A stretch of 45,058 nt of DNA. It comes from a bacterium. Lineage in GTDB: Bacteria > Verrucomicrobiota > Kiritimatiellia > CAIKKV01 > CAITUY01. Shown here one piece after another: positions 17,078 to 26,539 of the stretch (the stretch's first letter is position 1; each line of letters begins with the position of its first letter). A program made the position numbers and the translations under genes. A model generated the notes under the pieces. It was given only the letters and a program-made list of their open reading frames with translations. It had not been told where the DNA came from and searched no databases. The stretch covers positions 1 to 45,058 of the forward strand of contig JBAWZF010000023.1 in assembly GCA_037143175.1 (NCBI GenBank), given 5' to 3'.

Positions 17078-18985
17078 TTTGATCAGGTCTTCGCGGTTGG
17101 CGGCCATCAGGGCTTCGCGGGCTTTGCGGTGGAATTTGGGATCGTGGCAAAGGAGCAGGGCACGCTGCATGGCTTTGTCGTTATCGGTGCGGGCCACATA
17201 AACGGCTTCCCCAGTCATGGGGTCGTGGCCTGTATAGAACATGGCCGCAGCTACTGTCAGCGGAGCCGGATAGAAATCCTGAACCTGCTCAGCGCGGATA
17301 TTCTCTTTCTTGAGATAGAGCGCCAGTTCAATCATGTCCGCTAAGGTGCAGCCCGGATGGCCACTGACAAAGTATTCAATCACTTGTTGCGCCTTGCCAG
17401 CCGCCCGATCGGCCTCTTTGAACCGCTTTACAAATCCGCGATAAGCCTGGACGCCGGGTTTCCGCATCAGTCGCAGGACGTTGGCGGTAACATGCTCGGG
17501 CGCGATTTTCAGGCGGCCACAGACGTGATGCTGGGCCAGTTCTGCGATGTAACCGCGTGAATCCTGGGCCAACGCGAGATCGAAGCGGATGCCGCTGGTG
17601 ATGAAGACGTGGTTAACGCCCGGTAACGTGCGGGCTTCCCGCAGCAATTCCAGTTGGGCGCTCGCATCCGTGATGAGATTAGGGCAGAGATCCGGTGACA
17701 GACAGCTTGGTCGCTTGCAGTTGGCTCCATGCCGACTACAGGAGGTGCCGTACATATTGGCGGTTGGCCCTCCCAGATCACTGACCGTGCCGTGAAAGTC
17801 GGGTGACGAGGCCAGATGCCGGATTTCGTCAAGAATGCCTTTGCGGCTCCGGGAATTAATGGTTTTTCCCTGATGTGCGGCTATGGCGCAGAAGGCGCAG
17901 GAGCCGTAGCACCCGCGGTGGGTGGTCACGGAATCCTTGATCATATCATATGCGGTAATGCGTTTGCCTGCATAAGCCGGGTGTGGCTTGCGGGTAAAGG
18001 GCAGGGCGTAGAGGGTATCGAGTTCTCTGGTGTGAAGCGGGGTGGCCGGGGGATAAACAACAAGTTGCCGGTCGCCATGTGACTGCATGAACGTCTGGGG
18101 TCTGTCGGTGGCGGCGTTAAGGAGAACCTCACGCGTCATGGCATTAAAGGCGATTTTTCCTTCGGCCGTCGGGGCGGAGACGATTTCGTAGGAGGGGAGG
18201 GAGCAGAGGACAGTGGGCAGTGGGCAGTGGGCAGTTGGCAGAACGCCGCTCAGGTCGCCACGCTCAACTCTTTTAATTTCAGCAGTACCTGGGATGCCGG
18301 TGAGAGAGTCGCCTTGCTCGAGGCGGTGGGCGACTTCAGCGATGGCGCGTTCGCCCATTCCATAAACCAGCAGATCGGCCTTGGAGTCAAAAAGAATGGA
18401 GCGCTTGATGCTGTCAGTCCAATAGTCATAGTAAGGTAAACGCCGCAGCGACGCCTCAATCCCTCCAATAATGACAGGAACCTTCTGTTCACTGCCTACT
18501 GTCCTCTGCCCTCTGCCTACTGCCGACTGCCCACTGCCCACTGACTTAAACGCCTGTCTCACCCGGGTGACGTACACGATGGTGGCATTAGGTGGGCGGA
18601 GATCTCCCTCCCCTTCGGGTAGGTAGGCGTCATCCCGGCGACGCTTACGCATTACTGTCAGGCGTGCGAGCTGACTATCCAGATTCCCGGCTGTGACACC
18701 CCAGAACAGGCGGGGTGGGCCGAGGACGCGAAATGCTTCCACATCATTTGCGTCAGGTGCGGCAATAATGCCTACACGGTAGCCGCAGGACTCCAGCCAC
18801 CGTCCAAGCAGGGGTACCCCGAATGACGGATGATCCACATAGGCATCACCTGTCACCAGAATGACATCGCATTGGGACCATCCCCGCTGCTCCATTTCGC
18901 GGCGGGACATGGGGAGGGGGCGAATTGTTATTGGTGATTGGTTATTAGTTAATGGTTTTGAAAAGGAATTCTGAACTTTGGGCAT
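17063..18985 (-). CDS. ygiQ: YgiQ-family radical SAM protein
   Basis: The product is a 640-residue radical SAM protein of the UPF0313/YgiQ family; its reaction is not established. The N-terminal domain carries LPMSRREMEQRGWSQCDVIL and VTGDAYVDHPSFG. VIIGGIEASLRRLPYYDYWTD follows. The cluster motif is RGCYGSCAFCAIA (CxxxCxxC, about 355-365), then DLGGPTANMYG and KIAPEHV. Compared with E. coli YgiQ as I recall it, about 20 residues (SVGSGQSAVGRGQRTVGSEQ) are inserted before VPVIIGG. A second low-complexity patch (LPTAHCPLPTVLCSLPS) lies 75 residues later, and the first 20 residues include another (SKPLTNNQSPITI). All three are translations of heptamer arrays. If the start were at MSRRE (18909) the first array would be excluded. 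Confidence 0.93.
   Translation of the reverse strand: MPKVQNSFSKPLTNNQSPITIRPLPMSRREMEQRGWSQCDVILVTGDAYVDHPSFGVPLLGRWLESCGYRVGIIAAPDANDVEAFRVLGPPRLFWGVTAGNLDSQLARLTVMRKRRRDDAYLPEGEGDLRPPNATIVYVTRVRQAFKSVGSGQSAVGRGQRTVGSEQKVPVIIGGIEASLRRLPYYDYWTDSIKRSILFDSKADLLVYGMGERAIAEVAHRLEQGDSLTGIPGTAEIKRVERGDLSGVLPTAHCPLPTVLCSLPSYEIVSAPTAEGKIAFNAMTREVLLNAATDRPQTFMQSHGDRQLVVYPPATPLHTRELDTLYALPFTRKPHPAYAGKRITAYDMIKDSVTTHRGCYGSCAFCAIAAHQGKTINSRSRKGILDEIRHLASSPDFHGTVSDLGGPTANMYGTSCSRHGANCKRPSCLSPDLCPNLITDASAQLELLREARTLPGVNHVFITSGIRFDLALAQDSRGYIAELAQHHVCGRLKIAPEHVTANVLRLMRKPGVQAYRGFVKRFKEADRAAGKAQQVIEYFVSGHPGCTLADMIELALYLKKENIRAEQVQDFYPAPLTVAAAMFYTGHDPMTGEAVYVARTDNDKAMQRALLLCHDPKFHRKAREALMAANREDLIKVLGC
18203..18241. 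repeat. Heptamer array (CAGTGGG) in ygiQ, arm 1
   Basis: Five to six units of CAGTGGG/CAGTTGG spaced by 7 bases lie in the ygiQ frame and encode the Pro/Leu/Cys-rich patch LPTAHCPLPTVLCSLP. The array is the inverted partner of the one at 18483-18544. Confidence 0.9.
18483..18544. repeat. Heptamer array (CAGTGGG) in ygiQ, arm 2
   Basis: Eight to nine units of CTGCCNA/CTGCCCA lie in opposite orientation to the arm at 18203-18241, with about 240 bases between. On the coding strand the array reads CAGTGGG-type units and encodes SVGSGQSAVGRGQRTVGSEQ, an insertion absent from typical YgiQ proteins. Confidence 0.9.
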
Positions 18986-19028
18986 AGTGTATTCTTTCCA
19001 GTAACCAATAACAGATAACGATTAACTA
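18925..19028. repeat. Inverted pair of TTATTGG-type heptamer arrays around the ygiQ start
   Basis: The left array (18925-18955, TTATTGG/TTATTAG units) lies inside the first codons of ygiQ. The right array (18999-19028, complement GTTATTG units) starts in the DUF362 stop codon and ends 14 bases before the ygiQ ATG. They are reversed relative to each other and could pair over the ygiQ start codon at 18985. Confidence 0.8.
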
Positions 19029-20308
19029 TTTTTATTTCTCTTCTTCGCCGCAAATTCCGGCGCCTCTTTGATGCAGGTGCCGAGGATTGAGAGGGATTTC
19101 TTGAATAACTTCCAGCTATCCCGTTTCAACTCCAGCGGATCTTCCCCGACATTCGCCCAGCCGGGAGTTGTCAGGTCATCCGGGGGGATGGCCACTTTGT
19201 CCCAATTATGGAATAGCCGGCCCCAGGGACTATGCAAAATGTCATGAACCAGTTTCTGATGGGTGGGATACCAGAACGAATCGTGATAAATCACGCTTGC
19301 AATGTAAGCCCAAGGCGCCAGAACAGTCTTTAACGACCATTCGATAGGTTTGCGAAGGGGGCCCCAATAGATTTTATGCTGCATCTTGCTGGCAAATGTC
19401 ATTTTTTTGAAAGGACCGACGAAATGCCAATCTTCCTTCAATGCGTCAGGATCGCCCACAATCTCAATATCGCGAATATCCCCGCAGCCAAGCCCGGCAT
19501 CATGCGCCAATCGGATAAACTTAATGTCTTGTAAAGGGTTGAAGCCCATAAGTTTAGCGGCAACAGCATCGATCGCAACCTGATCCGATGATGCCAGAAT
19601 CACGTTTTTGACATGCGGAATCATACAACGGGGGCCGGGTCCATCCCCTGCGAACGTGCCATCCATGACGGCAAAGATGCCCGGATGGATTTTCTGCTGG
19701 ATTCTTAGCAGATCCACAAGTGTTTCGTGGATAACAGGATGCGTCCAGTGACGGTGTTCATTAAGCAGGCCGCCGAAGGCATTTTTCATGGCACCGGTTG
19801 TGGTCGTGAAAACGTGGGTTTTTACCGTGGGAAGGTGAATGATGTTCTCCCCGATAAACCGCTTCGGAATCATGAATCCATTTGGATATACCTCGTTCAG
19901 GCAGAGGAACTTATCAGCAATTGAGCCCACCGCATCCCGGACATTGATCCAAGGCTCGTTTCCCTCATAGAGATGGACATTGCGGAGCCCATGGGCTTGG
20001 ACGACGTTGAGTTGCTTGTTTTCACGTTCCCCGAGATGAGCGTCAATGACAACGGTTCGGTTATGGCAAGCATGGATATTTGAGGTCGAATAGCCGTCCT
20101 TTTTCATGGCCCGGATGACGCCATCCAATTGCCAGGGGGTGGTTGAACTTCCCGGATAGAAGAAATGCCAGCTGATATTCACTTTCAGGGCGGTGTCGGC
20201 AGTTTTGGAAATGACATTCTGGTACCCGGCCAGATTCATTACCCGGTGATAATCCGCCAGCGCGGTGGCTGGTGACGTCCTGAGGATAGCGACTTTTGAT
20301 TTGCTCAT
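19022..20308 (-). CDS. DUF362-domain protein
   Basis: The product has 428 residues. Family features are VAILRTSPATALADYHRVMN at the start, then VKVNISWHFFYPGSST-type strand-loop, NIIHLPTVKTHVFTTTTGAM (about 170-190), KNAFGGLLNEHRHW, and SSDQVAIDAVAAKLMGFNPL (about 250). DUF362 proteins are a widespread family, sometimes annotated iron-sulfur cluster proteins, but this one has no C-terminal ferredoxin cysteines. The last 150 residues (KMTFASKMQHKIYWGPLRKP and on) are a less common extension. There is no signal peptide. ygiQ follows after a heptamer array and is probably co-transcribed. Function unknown. Confidence 0.8.
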   Translation of the reverse strand: MSKSKVAILRTSPATALADYHRVMNLAGYQNVISKTADTALKVNISWHFFYPGSSTTPWQLDGVIRAMKKDGYSTSNIHACHNRTVVIDAHLGERENKQLNVVQAHGLRNVHLYEGNEPWINVRDAVGSIADKFLCLNEVYPNGFMIPKRFIGENIIHLPTVKTHVFTTTTGAMKNAFGGLLNEHRHWTHPVIHETLVDLLRIQQKIHPGIFAVMDGTFAGDGPGPRCMIPHVKNVILASSDQVAIDAVAAKLMGFNPLQDIKFIRLAHDAGLGCGDIRDIEIVGDPDALKEDWHFVGPFKKMTFASKMQHKIYWGPLRKPIEWSLKTVLAPWAYIASVIYHDSFWYPTHQKLVHDILHSPWGRLFHNWDKVAIPPDDLTTPGWANVGEDPLELKRDSWKLFKKSLSILGTCIKEAPEFAAKKRNKNS

Positions 20309-20701
20309 GGGCTATATACTATATGAATTTATTTTGATTAACAAGGGGGGGCCATAGGCCCAAATTCTCGCTTAAGGACATGTCTTCTTTGTAGTAACCC
20401 GTATTTGACACCCTGCCCACGCGGCTCACGCAAGGTTCGCCCTCCAGCAGAATGATCTTTATCTTCTCGATCTTTCTTTTTGGAGGGCGAACCTTGCGTG
20501 AGCCGCGTCCATTGTGGGGCCCAGTAGGCGTTCATAAATCGTGATCCTGCTAGTGGGCGAGGATTTGGCTATAGGGATGGGGGGGGTGCTGTCGATATTA
20601 CGTTTAATAGTCTGATTTTACTTATTGAAGATACAGATAAGTAGTGTTAAGTTCAAAAATAATTGTATCCAGATAAGATTTATTTTTTGCAAGGCGCCAC
20701 G
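20309..20701. other. 393-base intergenic region with a long hairpin
   Basis: This is the divergent region between the DUF362 gene (minus) and the M4 protease gene (plus). It holds the 27-bp perfect inverted repeat at 20420-20507 and no credible gene. The last 100 bases are AT-rich and should contain the protease promoter, but I cannot fix -35 and -10 boxes with confidence. Confidence 0.6.
20420..20507. repeat. 27-bp perfect inverted repeat
   Basis: Arms 20420-20446 and 20481-20507 are exact reverse complements; the 34-base spacer is AT-rich and has no obvious coding content. The arms contain GGCTCACGCAAGG and CGCCCTCCA. No adjacent T-run suggests termination. It looks like a small mobile hairpin, such as a MITE or REP-like element; no other copy was seen in the window. 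Confidence 0.85.
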
Positions 20702-23700
20702 ATGGAGGGCTGTTCGGTGACACTTTATGCTCGTTTGACACGTTTGCAGTTTATTCAACTCTGGATTGCGGGGTTTGTTTTTTTGGGGGCTGCCTCTCTC
20801 TCTTTCGCCCTCATGCCAGATAGTCATTCGCTTGTGATTGCGGGTGGTGACAAACCCTCTGAAACGGCGGTCGTCGCCGCACTGAAAATCAGGATGGCCG
20901 AGGCTAAGAAGAATCCCCTGCTCAGAATCAACTGGGACACCAAGCGTGGCATTCCCGCCTCGGTGCATGGGGCTGATCTTCTTCAGGGCTCGTCTGCGCC
21001 TAAAGGCAAGGGCGTGGGCGTCGCCGCAGCTCCGGACTTCAGTGCCAAGGCTGTGGACGTGATGCGTGCAGTCGCCGGGCTTTACGGGATCCAGAATGCG
21101 GGGCAGGAGTTCTCTTTTCAGTCCCTCGAGTCAAGTGCGACGGGTTACCGCCATGTCCGACTGAACCAGACCTACCAAGGGCTCCCTGTCTTTGGTGGCC
21201 AGATGGTGGTTCATTTTGATGGAAAAGGCACGGCGCGTTCGGTTAACGGGGTCTATCAGGCGATGGATCACGTTGCCATCTCGCCGGTGTTGACACCGGA
21301 TGAGGCGGCTGCTGTTGCAATGGCGGACCAAAAAGCCATGGGTAAAAATGACGGGCGGTTGACAGAAGGGCCGTCCCTTGTGATTTATGCCCGCGATGTG
21401 GTGCCTTTACTGGCATACCAGCTGGTGGTTTCTTATGGTGAACAGCAGGCTGTCGATGTGGGGCGATGGCGTTACTGGATTAATGCTCAAGATGGATCCA
21501 TTTTGTTACGCTACAACGATATTCCAGAAATAGCGGCGCCCGCTGTGGGGGTGCCGGAGGTTCTCACGGGTTATGCGTTGATCCGTGAAGGCATGGACTC
21601 AACCACTGTTCAAGGTTGGAAGGAGAGCAATGGACTCAGGTACATGTATAGTGCTGTCAACCGGTGGTATGTCAAAAATGCCGGGGGCGGGCCTTATGCT
21701 TTTGCCCCTGACGCCTTCACTTACGCCTACCGGCCGACCGCTGACTGGGCTGCTTCAGACTATGGTGAAATGTCGGCCGCAAGGGCTTTTGAAAATATTC
21801 AAAACTACTATCTCACGGTTCATGGACGTGACAGTTTTGATAATGTGGGCGGGATGGCCCGTGTGGATGTTCATTATTCTGAAAATTACGCTAACGCTTT
21901 TTGGAATGGAACCTATTTTACCTTCGGGGATGGGGATGGCAAAACTTCCCGTGAGTTGTCCGTATTGGATGTTGCTGCCCATGAGTTCCAACACGGGGTT
22001 ACCGAGCACAGCGCAAGACTGGTGTATGCTTATGAGTCCGGGGCTTTAAATGAATCCTTTTCCGATATTTTCGGGGCGTTGGTGGAGTTTGATTCCCAGC
22101 TGGATGGAGGATCTAATTACCCTGTCCGGGTAGCGGGAACGGCGGATTGGCTGATAGGTGAAGATTGCTGGCTGTCATCAACTGCTATGCGGGATATGCG
22201 TAACCCTGCCAACAGTAATACAGTCGGAGTGGCGGGAATGCAGCCGACCCGATATAAGGGAACCTTTTGGTATTCCGGAGACTTGGATTCGGGCGGAGTG
22301 CACTATAACAGCAGTGTGCAGAACTTTTTCTTCTACCTGCTCTGTGAAGGTGGGTATGGCGTTAATGATAGTGTCATTACTTACAATGTCCCTGGACTTG
22401 GCAGATCTGTAGGAGAAAAATTGGCCTATCTTGCTTTGACCGGCTACATAACCCCTCATACTGATTATACTGCCGCCAGTGAGGCGTGGTTGAACGCTGC
22501 TATGGAGACCGATGAACTCGGTGATACAACGAATGCGGTAGCTTCTGTCAAATTGGCCTGGGTTGCAGTGGGGCTTGGTACAGCGGACTATGTCATTCCT
22601 GAGGATGACTTTGGTAGCGGGGGTGATCCAGGTGGTGGTCCTTATCTTCCGAGTAATAAGGTCTATACCGTTATTAATCCGGCGGACTCAAATGTGACTT
22701 GGTCTGTCGCGACGGATAGTCCTGCTTTATGGCTGGATATTTTAACCCCTACTATCCCGCTGGTGGCGGGGGAGATGGGCTCTGTGGAGGTTTCCATCAA
22801 TCAGTCCGTGGCGGCGACTCTGACGGGGGGCATCTATCGCGCCACCTTGATTATTACTAATAACATCGGAGTGGGCAATACCACACGTCAGATTGTTTTG
22901 CGCGTGGGCAATAACTATACCATCTGTCCGATCAGTTATGATTGGGTGGATCCCGTTGCAGGGGGGCACACGCTCCTGAATGTAAGTTCCGGAGTCAGTA
23001 CTTCTCAGGCGATTCCGTTCCCTGTTCGCTACTACGACAGCCTCTACAGCAATATTTACGTGTCAGCTTATGGCATGGCCGGTTTTGTATCGAATGGTAT
23101 GGCGAGTGACAAGAATGTCGATTTGCGGAACATGGATGCGCCCAATGGTATGATTTGTCCGCTGTGGAGTGTTGTGGAGGGGGCGGCGGCCCCGGGGCAG
23201 GTCTATTATGGACTTCCCACAACCAACTTGATTTCTACCATAATAACCAATGAGGTAATCCACGGGGAGACCAATGAGGTAACTAATACAGTAATACATG
23301 TGGTCGCAAAGGAGCTTGTCGTGACTTGGCTCAATGTTCCCCACAAGACCGAGCCGACGGCCACCTTCAGTTTTCAAATACGTATCCCCTGGGATCCTTC
23401 AGTTACGAACGGAGCTAACAATGATATTGTAATACAATACAAGGATGTGGCTGAAACCAACCGAACCGTGGGATCAGGGATTGATGCCACCATCGGGATC
23501 GAGGATGAACTTGGGATATTGAACCGGAAATATTCCTTTGATGGGGAGCGATGGTTGGCTAATGAACGGGCGTTATTGTTTACGCAGTACCCGACGCTCG
23601 ATACCAAAAAGCCTGCAGGGACTCTGCGCACATGGGGTGGCTCGCGGGCGAAAGCCACCTTCGAGATTAAATTCGACGAAACCGTTGATGGACTCGACCT

Positions 23701-26539
23701 CAATCGTGACCGGATTTCATTGAGTGACTCCACGGTGAGTAATATCATTGTAGGCAATATTACTGGTGGCGGCATGCGATATTTTGTTGACGTCATCAAC
23801 CTGGCAAGCCTCGGGCGGGTCACCATGAATGTCTTGAGCGATGCCGTGGGTGATATGGTGGCGCCGGTGGCCAATTCCAATGATGCGCTTGTGGCTGCAA
23901 CTTATGTGGTGCCGATCGAGAAGGCTGATTTTACGGATAACTTTGAGCTCGGACCGGGACAATGGATTGCCTCAACCCAGGTGTTTGCCCAGTTGACTAC
24001 GCGCGCCTGGGAGTGGGGCGTTCCCTCTACTAATTATGTAGACGGACCGTCGAACACGGTCAGCGGCTCTCATTGTTGGGGGACGGTACTGACGGGTGAG
24101 TATCCCAACAGCATGGGCGCCTGGGTGATGTCTCCGCTGATTCAGGTGGGGACCGGGCCGACGCTAGATTTTTATGTGTGGCATAATTTTGAATACGTGT
24201 CGGGGCCCGCCGACTTCGGTTTCGTTGAAGTGTACAATGGGACGGCGTGGATAAATGTGACTCCGCGCGGTTACTACTCAGGAATGTCTGCGGGATGGAT
24301 CCGTCAGCAGATCGCGCTGGATGATGCCCAATTCGGCAATCGGCAAATCCGTGTGCGATTCCGTGCAACGAGCGATTCCAGTGGGGCTAGGGCGGGAATG
24401 TATGTGGACGACTTGAAGATAACGAGCCAGCGAGTTCCCGGGCTCTGGGTTAGTTCCTACACCCCGACCAATATCCCTGCAGGAACAACTACGCAGGTTG
24501 TTATCAATATCTATAATTCCAGCACAGCGGAGGTATCGAATGTGAATGGAAACGTAAGTTCGCCTGATACCAATGTCCTGGTGATTGGCGGGAACCCGCT
24601 GGTCTATGGCACGATTTTGCCTGGTGATTTTGCGACCGCGCCGATGCCGGTGCAATTGCAGGTTGCGGCCCCGGAGAACTTTCCTTCTCCCCGCGTCATC
24701 TTGTACCATCAGGGTATGATCGGGACGGTGCCCGGGAACTTAGAAGGGCTGCCCTTGATCGTTGACGGGGTTACCATCTCGGGGGGAACCAATGTGGTGA
24801 CCGTGCGCACCCTGGGCCCGATAAAGGATTGGCTGGGGCGAACGTTGCAGGGAGATGGCGGGGCGACCTCATGCCTCTTCCAGGTCATCTCTGCAGGATC
24901 CGGACGGATCAATGATGCGCCCCTGTCCAACGGCCAGGTGATGGGCGACGATGTGTTGCTTTACAGCTCGGATATGTTGCTGCCTTGGGGGCGGTTTGGG
25001 GAGGGAAGTTCGCCCGGCCTAGGCGCATTTCGTAAGAATTTTCTCCATAATCTTAGCTCCAATGACTTGATCTATGTCAGGGCTTGGGATTCGTCCTCGT
25101 TTGAATCCTCCGTGGCCTATGGGGATTCACCTCTGTTTGCCATTACCAATCCCGCCGCGCAACTCATTGATTTCGGGGTCTGGACGGTTGGGACGCCGAT
25201 TCAAACTAATCGTGATAGCAATGGTGACTCATTGCCCGATGGGTGGTGCGTGTTGAATGGGACAGATCCACGTCTACCCATTCAGTCGCTGGGAAGTCGG
25301 GTCACTTCGGCGAAGGCGGTCACAAGCTTCAATCATCCGGACCGGGTTACCGTCAGTACAAATCATGTATTCGTTGCGGATACGGAAAACTCACGGGTTC
25401 AGGTTTGGAATCGTGAGTTGACGACGCTTCTTTACAGTTTGGGCTATGAAGGTGATACCAATTTCAGCAAGCCACGCGGGGTGGCGGTGACGTTAGACGG
25501 GGCACGTCTGGCAGTGGCTGATACAGCCAATCGTCGGATTCGGGTATTCTCTGTGGCCACGAATGGGGTGCTGTCGAATTTGTTCAATTTTGCCAGTACC
25601 AACGCCGCCGTTGGTTCGTTTAAGGATCCTTTTGCGGTGGCGTTCAAGCCCACGGGCGAGATTGTTGTGGCAGACAGCCAGGAGAGCGGCTCCTGCAGCA
25701 ACCGGATCCAGATTTTCTCTGCGACCGGTATTTATCAGTCTCAATTCGGAACCGCTGGCTCCTCGGCTGGAAAATTTAATCATGTTCTGGGTGTTGGGCT
25801 GGGGAAAGATGGATCGATTTATGCAGCAGATGCCGACAATAACCGGGTTCAGAAATTTGATGGATCAGGCAGTCATAAGTGGTCTTATCCTGCGGTTGGG
25901 ACGGCATCTGGAACGGCGACGGGTTCGTTCTGGAGGGTGTGGGATGCCCAGCCTTCGGTGGGAGGCCTTGTCTATGTTGCGGACTACTACAATAACCGGA
26001 TTCAGGTGCTGGGCACGGGGGGAACCGTCCATGTGGTGGGCGTGTATTCCAATGCAGGAGCGGTATTGGGCGCTATCAGTCTTCCCCGTTGCGCGGTTCC
26101 GGGTCCTGAAGGAAAGGACTTGTACGTGGTCGACGGGCCCAATCGAGTGATGCGGTTGACGGTGACGCTGGATGGGGATGGGGATGGCATGGATGACGTC
26201 TGGGAAATCCAGCATTGGTTTAATCCTGATCTCCCCTCTGATGCTTTTGGGGATGCGGACGGGGATGGTATCTGGAATATCGGGGAATTCCGTGCCAGCA
26301 TGGATCCAGGCATCCCTTTGAGCATTCTGTCGATCGGGGTTGAGCCAGCCGTGTTAAGTTGGACTGCAGGATCGGGTTACATTTATTGCGTTCAGAGTAC
26401 GACGAATCTGGTGCAGAACAATTGGGCTGATGGCGTGACGGTGACATCGTCGATAAATGGACCTTGTTCGTTTACCAATGTGTTTGTGAACACTAATCGC
26501 TTGCAGTTCATGAGGGTAGTGTGGACCAATACCCCTTGA
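20702..26539 (+). CDS. Secreted M4 (thermolysin-type) metalloprotease, multidomain
   Basis: The product has about 1945 residues. A signal segment (LWIAGFVFLGAASLSFA) is followed by a thermolysin-type propeptide (about 110-250). The catalytic domain has HEFQH at 427-431, GALNESFSDIFG near 451 with the third zinc ligand, and GGVHYNSSVQNFFFYL near 533 matching the thermolysin active-site histidine region. C-terminal parts are a BACON-like beta-sandwich (about 652-738), a MAM/jelly-roll-like domain ending MYVDDLKI (about 1075-1243), an NHL-type propeller (about 1533-1820, ADTENSRVQVW, ADTANRRIRVF, ADADNNRVQKF, ADYYNNRIQVL), a calcium-binding TSP3 segment (DGDGDGMDDVWE), and a final sandwich. ATG 20702 has AAGG 7 bases upstream; GTG at 20717 has the stronger GGAGGG and may be the real start. 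Likely autoprocessed and surface-linked. Confidence 0.92.
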   Translation: MEGCSVTLYARLTRLQFIQLWIAGFVFLGAASLSFALMPDSHSLVIAGGDKPSETAVVAALKIRMAEAKKNPLLRINWDTKRGIPASVHGADLLQGSSAPKGKGVGVAAAPDFSAKAVDVMRAVAGLYGIQNAGQEFSFQSLESSATGYRHVRLNQTYQGLPVFGGQMVVHFDGKGTARSVNGVYQAMDHVAISPVLTPDEAAAVAMADQKAMGKNDGRLTEGPSLVIYARDVVPLLAYQLVVSYGEQQAVDVGRWRYWINAQDGSILLRYNDIPEIAAPAVGVPEVLTGYALIREGMDSTTVQGWKESNGLRYMYSAVNRWYVKNAGGGPYAFAPDAFTYAYRPTADWAASDYGEMSAARAFENIQNYYLTVHGRDSFDNVGGMARVDVHYSENYANAFWNGTYFTFGDGDGKTSRELSVLDVAAHEFQHGVTEHSARLVYAYESGALNESFSDIFGALVEFDSQLDGGSNYPVRVAGTADWLIGEDCWLSSTAMRDMRNPANSNTVGVAGMQPTRYKGTFWYSGDLDSGGVHYNSSVQNFFFYLLCEGGYGVNDSVITYNVPGLGRSVGEKLAYLALTGYITPHTDYTAASEAWLNAAMETDELGDTTNAVASVKLAWVAVGLGTADYVIPEDDFGSGGDPGGGPYLPSNKVYTVINPADSNVTWSVATDSPALWLDILTPTIPLVAGEMGSVEVSINQSVAATLTGGIYRATLIITNNIGVGNTTRQIVLRVGNNYTICPISYDWVDPVAGGHTLLNVSSGVSTSQAIPFPVRYYDSLYSNIYVSAYGMAGFVSNGMASDKNVDLRNMDAPNGMICPLWSVVEGAAAPGQVYYGLPTTNLISTIITNEVIHGETNEVTNTVIHVVAKELVVTWLNVPHKTEPTATFSFQIRIPWDPSVTNGANNDIVIQYKDVAETNRTVGSGIDATIGIEDELGILNRKYSFDGERWLANERALLFTQYPTLDTKKPAGTLRTWGGSRAKATFEIKFDETVDGLDLNRDRISLSDSTVSNIIVGNITGGGMRYFVDVINLASLGRVTMNVLSDAVGDMVAPVANSNDALVAATYVVPIEKADFTDNFELGPGQWIASTQVFAQLTTRAWEWGVPSTNYVDGPSNTVSGSHCWGTVLTGEYPNSMGAWVMSPLIQVGTGPTLDFYVWHNFEYVSGPADFGFVEVYNGTAWINVTPRGYYSGMSAGWIRQQIALDDAQFGNRQIRVRFRATSDSSGARAGMYVDDLKITSQRVPGLWVSSYTPTNIPAGTTTQVVINIYNSSTAEVSNVNGNVSSPDTNVLVIGGNPLVYGTILPGDFATAPMPVQLQVAAPENFPSPRVILYHQGMIGTVPGNLEGLPLIVDGVTISGGTNVVTVRTLGPIKDWLGRTLQGDGGATSCLFQVISAGSGRINDAPLSNGQVMGDDVLLYSSDMLLPWGRFGEGSSPGLGAFRKNFLHNLSSNDLIYVRAWDSSSFESSVAYGDSPLFAITNPAAQLIDFGVWTVGTPIQTNRDSNGDSLPDGWCVLNGTDPRLPIQSLGSRVTSAKAVTSFNHPDRVTVSTNHVFVADTENSRVQVWNRELTTLLYSLGYEGDTNFSKPRGVAVTLDGARLAVADTANRRIRVFSVATNGVLSNLFNFASTNAAVGSFKDPFAVAFKPTGEIVVADSQESGSCSNRIQIFSATGIYQSQFGTAGSSAGKFNHVLGVGLGKDGSIYAADADNNRVQKFDGSGSHKWSYPAVGTASGTATGSFWRVWDAQPSVGGLVYVADYYNNRIQVLGTGGTVHVVGVYSNAGAVLGAISLPRCAVPGPEGKDLYVVDGPNRVMRLTVTLDGDGDGMDDVWEIQHWFNPDLPSDAFGDADGDGIWNIGEFRASMDPGIPLSILSIGVEPAVLSWTAGSGYIYCVQSTTNLVQNNWADGVTVTSSINGPCSFTNVFVNTNRLQFMRVVWTNTP

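Noticed and set aside
18203-18544. CRISPR-like array in ygiQ
   Set aside because: Units are 7 bases with no spacers, and the two arrays face opposite ways. No cas gene is present.
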